The notes under the pieces are model-generated. The model saw only the letters and a list, made by a program, of their open reading frames with translations, ran no database searches and was not told the origin of the DNA. The position numbers were made by a program, and so were the translations under genes. A stretch of 6,613 bases of DNA from Phycisphaeraceae bacterium (GTDB lineage Bacteria; Planctomycetota; Phycisphaerae; Phycisphaerales; Phycisphaeraceae), in the NCBI GenBank assembly GCA_003552605.1, contig PUNN01000368.1:1-6613 (forward strand), read 5' to 3'. Each line of letters opens with the position of its first letter. Positions within the stretch are counted from its first letter, which is position 1. Of the stretch, positions 5,594 through 6,613 are shown piece after piece.

Positions 5594-6315
5594 TACCCCT
5601 CCACCGCCACAAGGGCCTGGTCGATCGTAAACGCCCCTTCATAAAGGGCTTTACCGACGATGATCCCCTGCAAAGGCAGCTTTCGCAGCCCGTGTAAGTG
5701 CTCGATCGTTCCCACCCCGCCGCTGGCGACCACCGGGACGGTGGTGGCCTCGACCATCGCGGCGGTGGCGGCGACATTCGGCCCCGCGAGGGTGCCATCG
5801 GTGGCGATGTCGGTGTAGATGATCGCCGCGAGCGGCCAGTCGGTGACGCGGCGGGCGACCTCGACCGCCTCGGTGTCGGTGGTGGACTCCCAGCCGCTGA
5901 CTGCGAGCTTGCCATCGCGGGCATCAAGCCCGAGCACGAGCCGGTCGCGGTAGGTCGGGTTGCCCATCAGCCGCTCGAACCAGTCCCATTGCTTCAGCGC
6001 TGCGGTACCGAGGATAACCCGCTCGACGCCGGCGCCGAGCAGGCGGTCGATCGCGCCCTCGCCGCGGACGCCGCCGCCGACCTCAACCTTCAAACCCGTG
6101 GCCTTGCAGATACGGCCGATGACCTCGAGGTGCTCCATATTCCCGCTGCGGGCGCCGTCGAGGTCGACCACGTGCAGCCAGCGGGCGCCCGCCTGCTCGA
6201 ACTGCCGTGCCTGCTCGACCGGATCTTCTCCATAGGTGGTCTGCTGCCCGTAGTCACCTTTCACCAGCCGCACTACCCGGCCACCACGCAGATCAATTGC
6301 TGGAATGAGAAACAT
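5593..6315 (-). CDS. hisA: ProFAR isomerase HisA
   Basis: This is 1-(5-phosphoribosyl)-5-[(5-phosphoribosylamino)methylideneamino]imidazole-4-carboxamide isomerase, the fourth step of histidine biosynthesis, a cytoplasmic (beta/alpha)8 barrel. The protein has 240 residues, the usual length. MFLIPAIDLRGGRVVRL opens the barrel with catalytic Asp8. GGGVR (80-84) and GTAAL (103-107) are phosphate-site motifs. LGLDARDGKLAVSGW (128-142) carries the second catalytic Asp (131). TDIATDGTLAGPN (168-180), ASGGVG (197-202) and GIIVGKALYEG (217-227) complete the second phosphate site. Both half-barrel phosphate sites are present, so the enzyme looks functional. The ATG at 6315 was chosen because the family starts exactly there; no strong Shine-Dalgarno site is visible. 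No other his gene is seen in the window; upstream of hisA is a non-coding stretch with repeats. PriA-type dual activity cannot be excluded but nothing suggests it. Confidence 0.97.
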   Translation of the reverse strand: MFLIPAIDLRGGRVVRLVKGDYGQQTTYGEDPVEQARQFEQAGARWLHVVDLDGARSGNMEHLEVIGRICKATGLKVEVGGGVRGEGAIDRLLGAGVERVILGTAALKQWDWFERLMGNPTYRDRLVLGLDARDGKLAVSGWESTTDTEAVEVARRVTDWPLAAIIYTDIATDGTLAGPNVAATAAMVEATTVPVVASGGVGTIEHLHGLRKLPLQGIIVGKALYEGAFTIDQALVAVEG

Positions 6316-6355
6316 CGCGGCAAGCGTAGTGGGTCGATCGCTGGATGCAAATATT

Positions 6356-6376
6356 CGCCCACCGCCCACCGCCCAC
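6356..6376. repeat. Three tandem copies of CGCCCAC
   Basis: Three exact heptamer units lie about 40-60 bases upstream of the hisA start, next to an AT-rich patch. They may be a simple-sequence expansion or a binding-site array; nothing distinguishes these. Confidence 0.75.
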
Positions 6377-6412
6377 CGCTGGACGCATGACACGCGCCAC
6401 GGGCATTTTTCT

Positions 6413-6445
6413 CCCTCTTCCTCCGGGAGAGGGCCGGGGTGAGGG
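6413..6445 (+). repeat. REP-like palindromic element, copy A
   Basis: The element has an imperfect hairpin (CCCTCTTC pairing with GGGAGAGGG, 6413-6433, one G-T pair) followed by CCGGGGTGAGGG. It matches the reverse complement of copy B with a few one-base gaps. This type of GC-rich palindrome followed by a ggggtgaggg tail is common as an interspersed intergenic repeat in bacterial genomes. Confidence 0.65.
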
Positions 6446-6547
6446 GCGGCCTCGGGTGCAAACGCCCCAGTGCTGCATGTACCGTTCATCCCGCCGCATC
6501 CGGGGGTTGGCCCTTGGTTCAGCCGCGGCACGACCGGCACGAATCTT

Positions 6548-6583
6548 CCCTCACCCCCGGCCCCTCTCCCGAGGGGAGAGGGG
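6548..6583 (-). repeat. REP-like palindromic element, copy B (inverted)
   Basis: The head CCCTCACCCCC is followed by a perfect ten-base stem, CCCCTCTCCC (6561-6570) and GGGAGAGGGG (6574-6583), with a GAG loop. It is inverted relative to copy A, with about 100 bases between the two. The pair resembles a bacterial interspersed mosaic element (two REPs in opposite orientation). Confidence 0.7.
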
Positions 6584-6613
6584 GCTAAAGGCCCGGGTCC
6601 GCCAGCCGCGGAG

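Larger units (their letters stand above)
6316..6613. other. Non-coding region upstream of hisA with repeats
   Basis: About 300 bases up to the window edge hold no credible gene. The frame of hisA stays open to 6540 but runs through palindromic repeats and encodes no recognisable domain. The region contains a heptamer repeat, an inverted pair of REP-like elements, and presumably the hisA promoter. An AT-richer patch around 6346-6355 (gatgcaaata) is the only promoter-like composition, and no convincing -35/-10 pair can be assigned. Confidence 0.6.

Noticed and set aside
5478..5927. N-terminal extension of mrp by 150 residues
   Set aside because: It overlaps hisA in another frame, is Ser/Pro/Arg-rich, and lies upstream of a good ribosome site for the GTG at 5477.
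6316..6540. N-terminal extension of hisA by 75 residues
   Set aside because: The family begins at MFLIPAIDL; the extension reads through a REP-like palindrome and low-complexity repeats.
6413..6583. CRISPR array or rho-independent terminator
   Set aside because: There are only two repeat units, inverted rather than direct, with no spacer series and no U-tract after either hairpin.

Overview
The window is high-GC bacterial DNA, densely coded, with eight genes in two convergent blocks that meet at about 2985-2997. Gene content and protein style suggest a planctomycete-like bacterium: a Mrp ATPase without its C-terminal CxxC, duplicated SYLF lipoproteins, and REP-like palindromes of the 'ccctcacccc / ccctctccc' type. 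This is an impression from pattern only, and no marker gene here settles the taxonomy. No tRNA, rRNA, CRISPR array, transposase, phage gene or obvious defence system is visible.

Plus-strand block (1-2984). The first reading frame is open at the left edge and carries the last membrane helices of an NnrS-like protein, with a four-unit 12-bp tandem repeat inside one loop. It is followed by a small cysteine-poor carboxymuconolactone-decarboxylase-fold protein, then moeA and mobA, which act late in molybdenum-cofactor synthesis (molybdate insertion, then GMP attachment to give the bis-MGD form). This block would fit the edge of a nitrate/nitrogen-oxide respiration locus that needs a molybdoenzyme; that is inference from NnrS plus moeA/mobA. 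mobA is broken as written: its GTP-binding start motif lies in one frame and the rest of the protein in another, with the join at a GCGCGCG tract.

Minus-strand block (6315 down to 2998). hisA (histidine biosynthesis) is followed by an mrp/apbC-type Fe-S cluster carrier ATPase, then two tandem, closely related SYLF-domain lipoproteins of identical length (181 residues). Gaps between these genes are about 90-120 bp, so each may have its own promoter. A hairpin lies just after mrp, and a weaker one overlaps the hisA stop.

Right end (6316-6613). This stretch is non-coding. It holds a short heptamer repeat and an inverted pair of REP-like hairpin elements about 100 bp apart.

No wholly new system is evident. 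The items most worth a second look are the mobA frameshift, the Mrp protein lacking the usual cluster-binding cysteines in both domains, the SYLF duplication, and the micro-repeat expansion in the NnrS-like loop.
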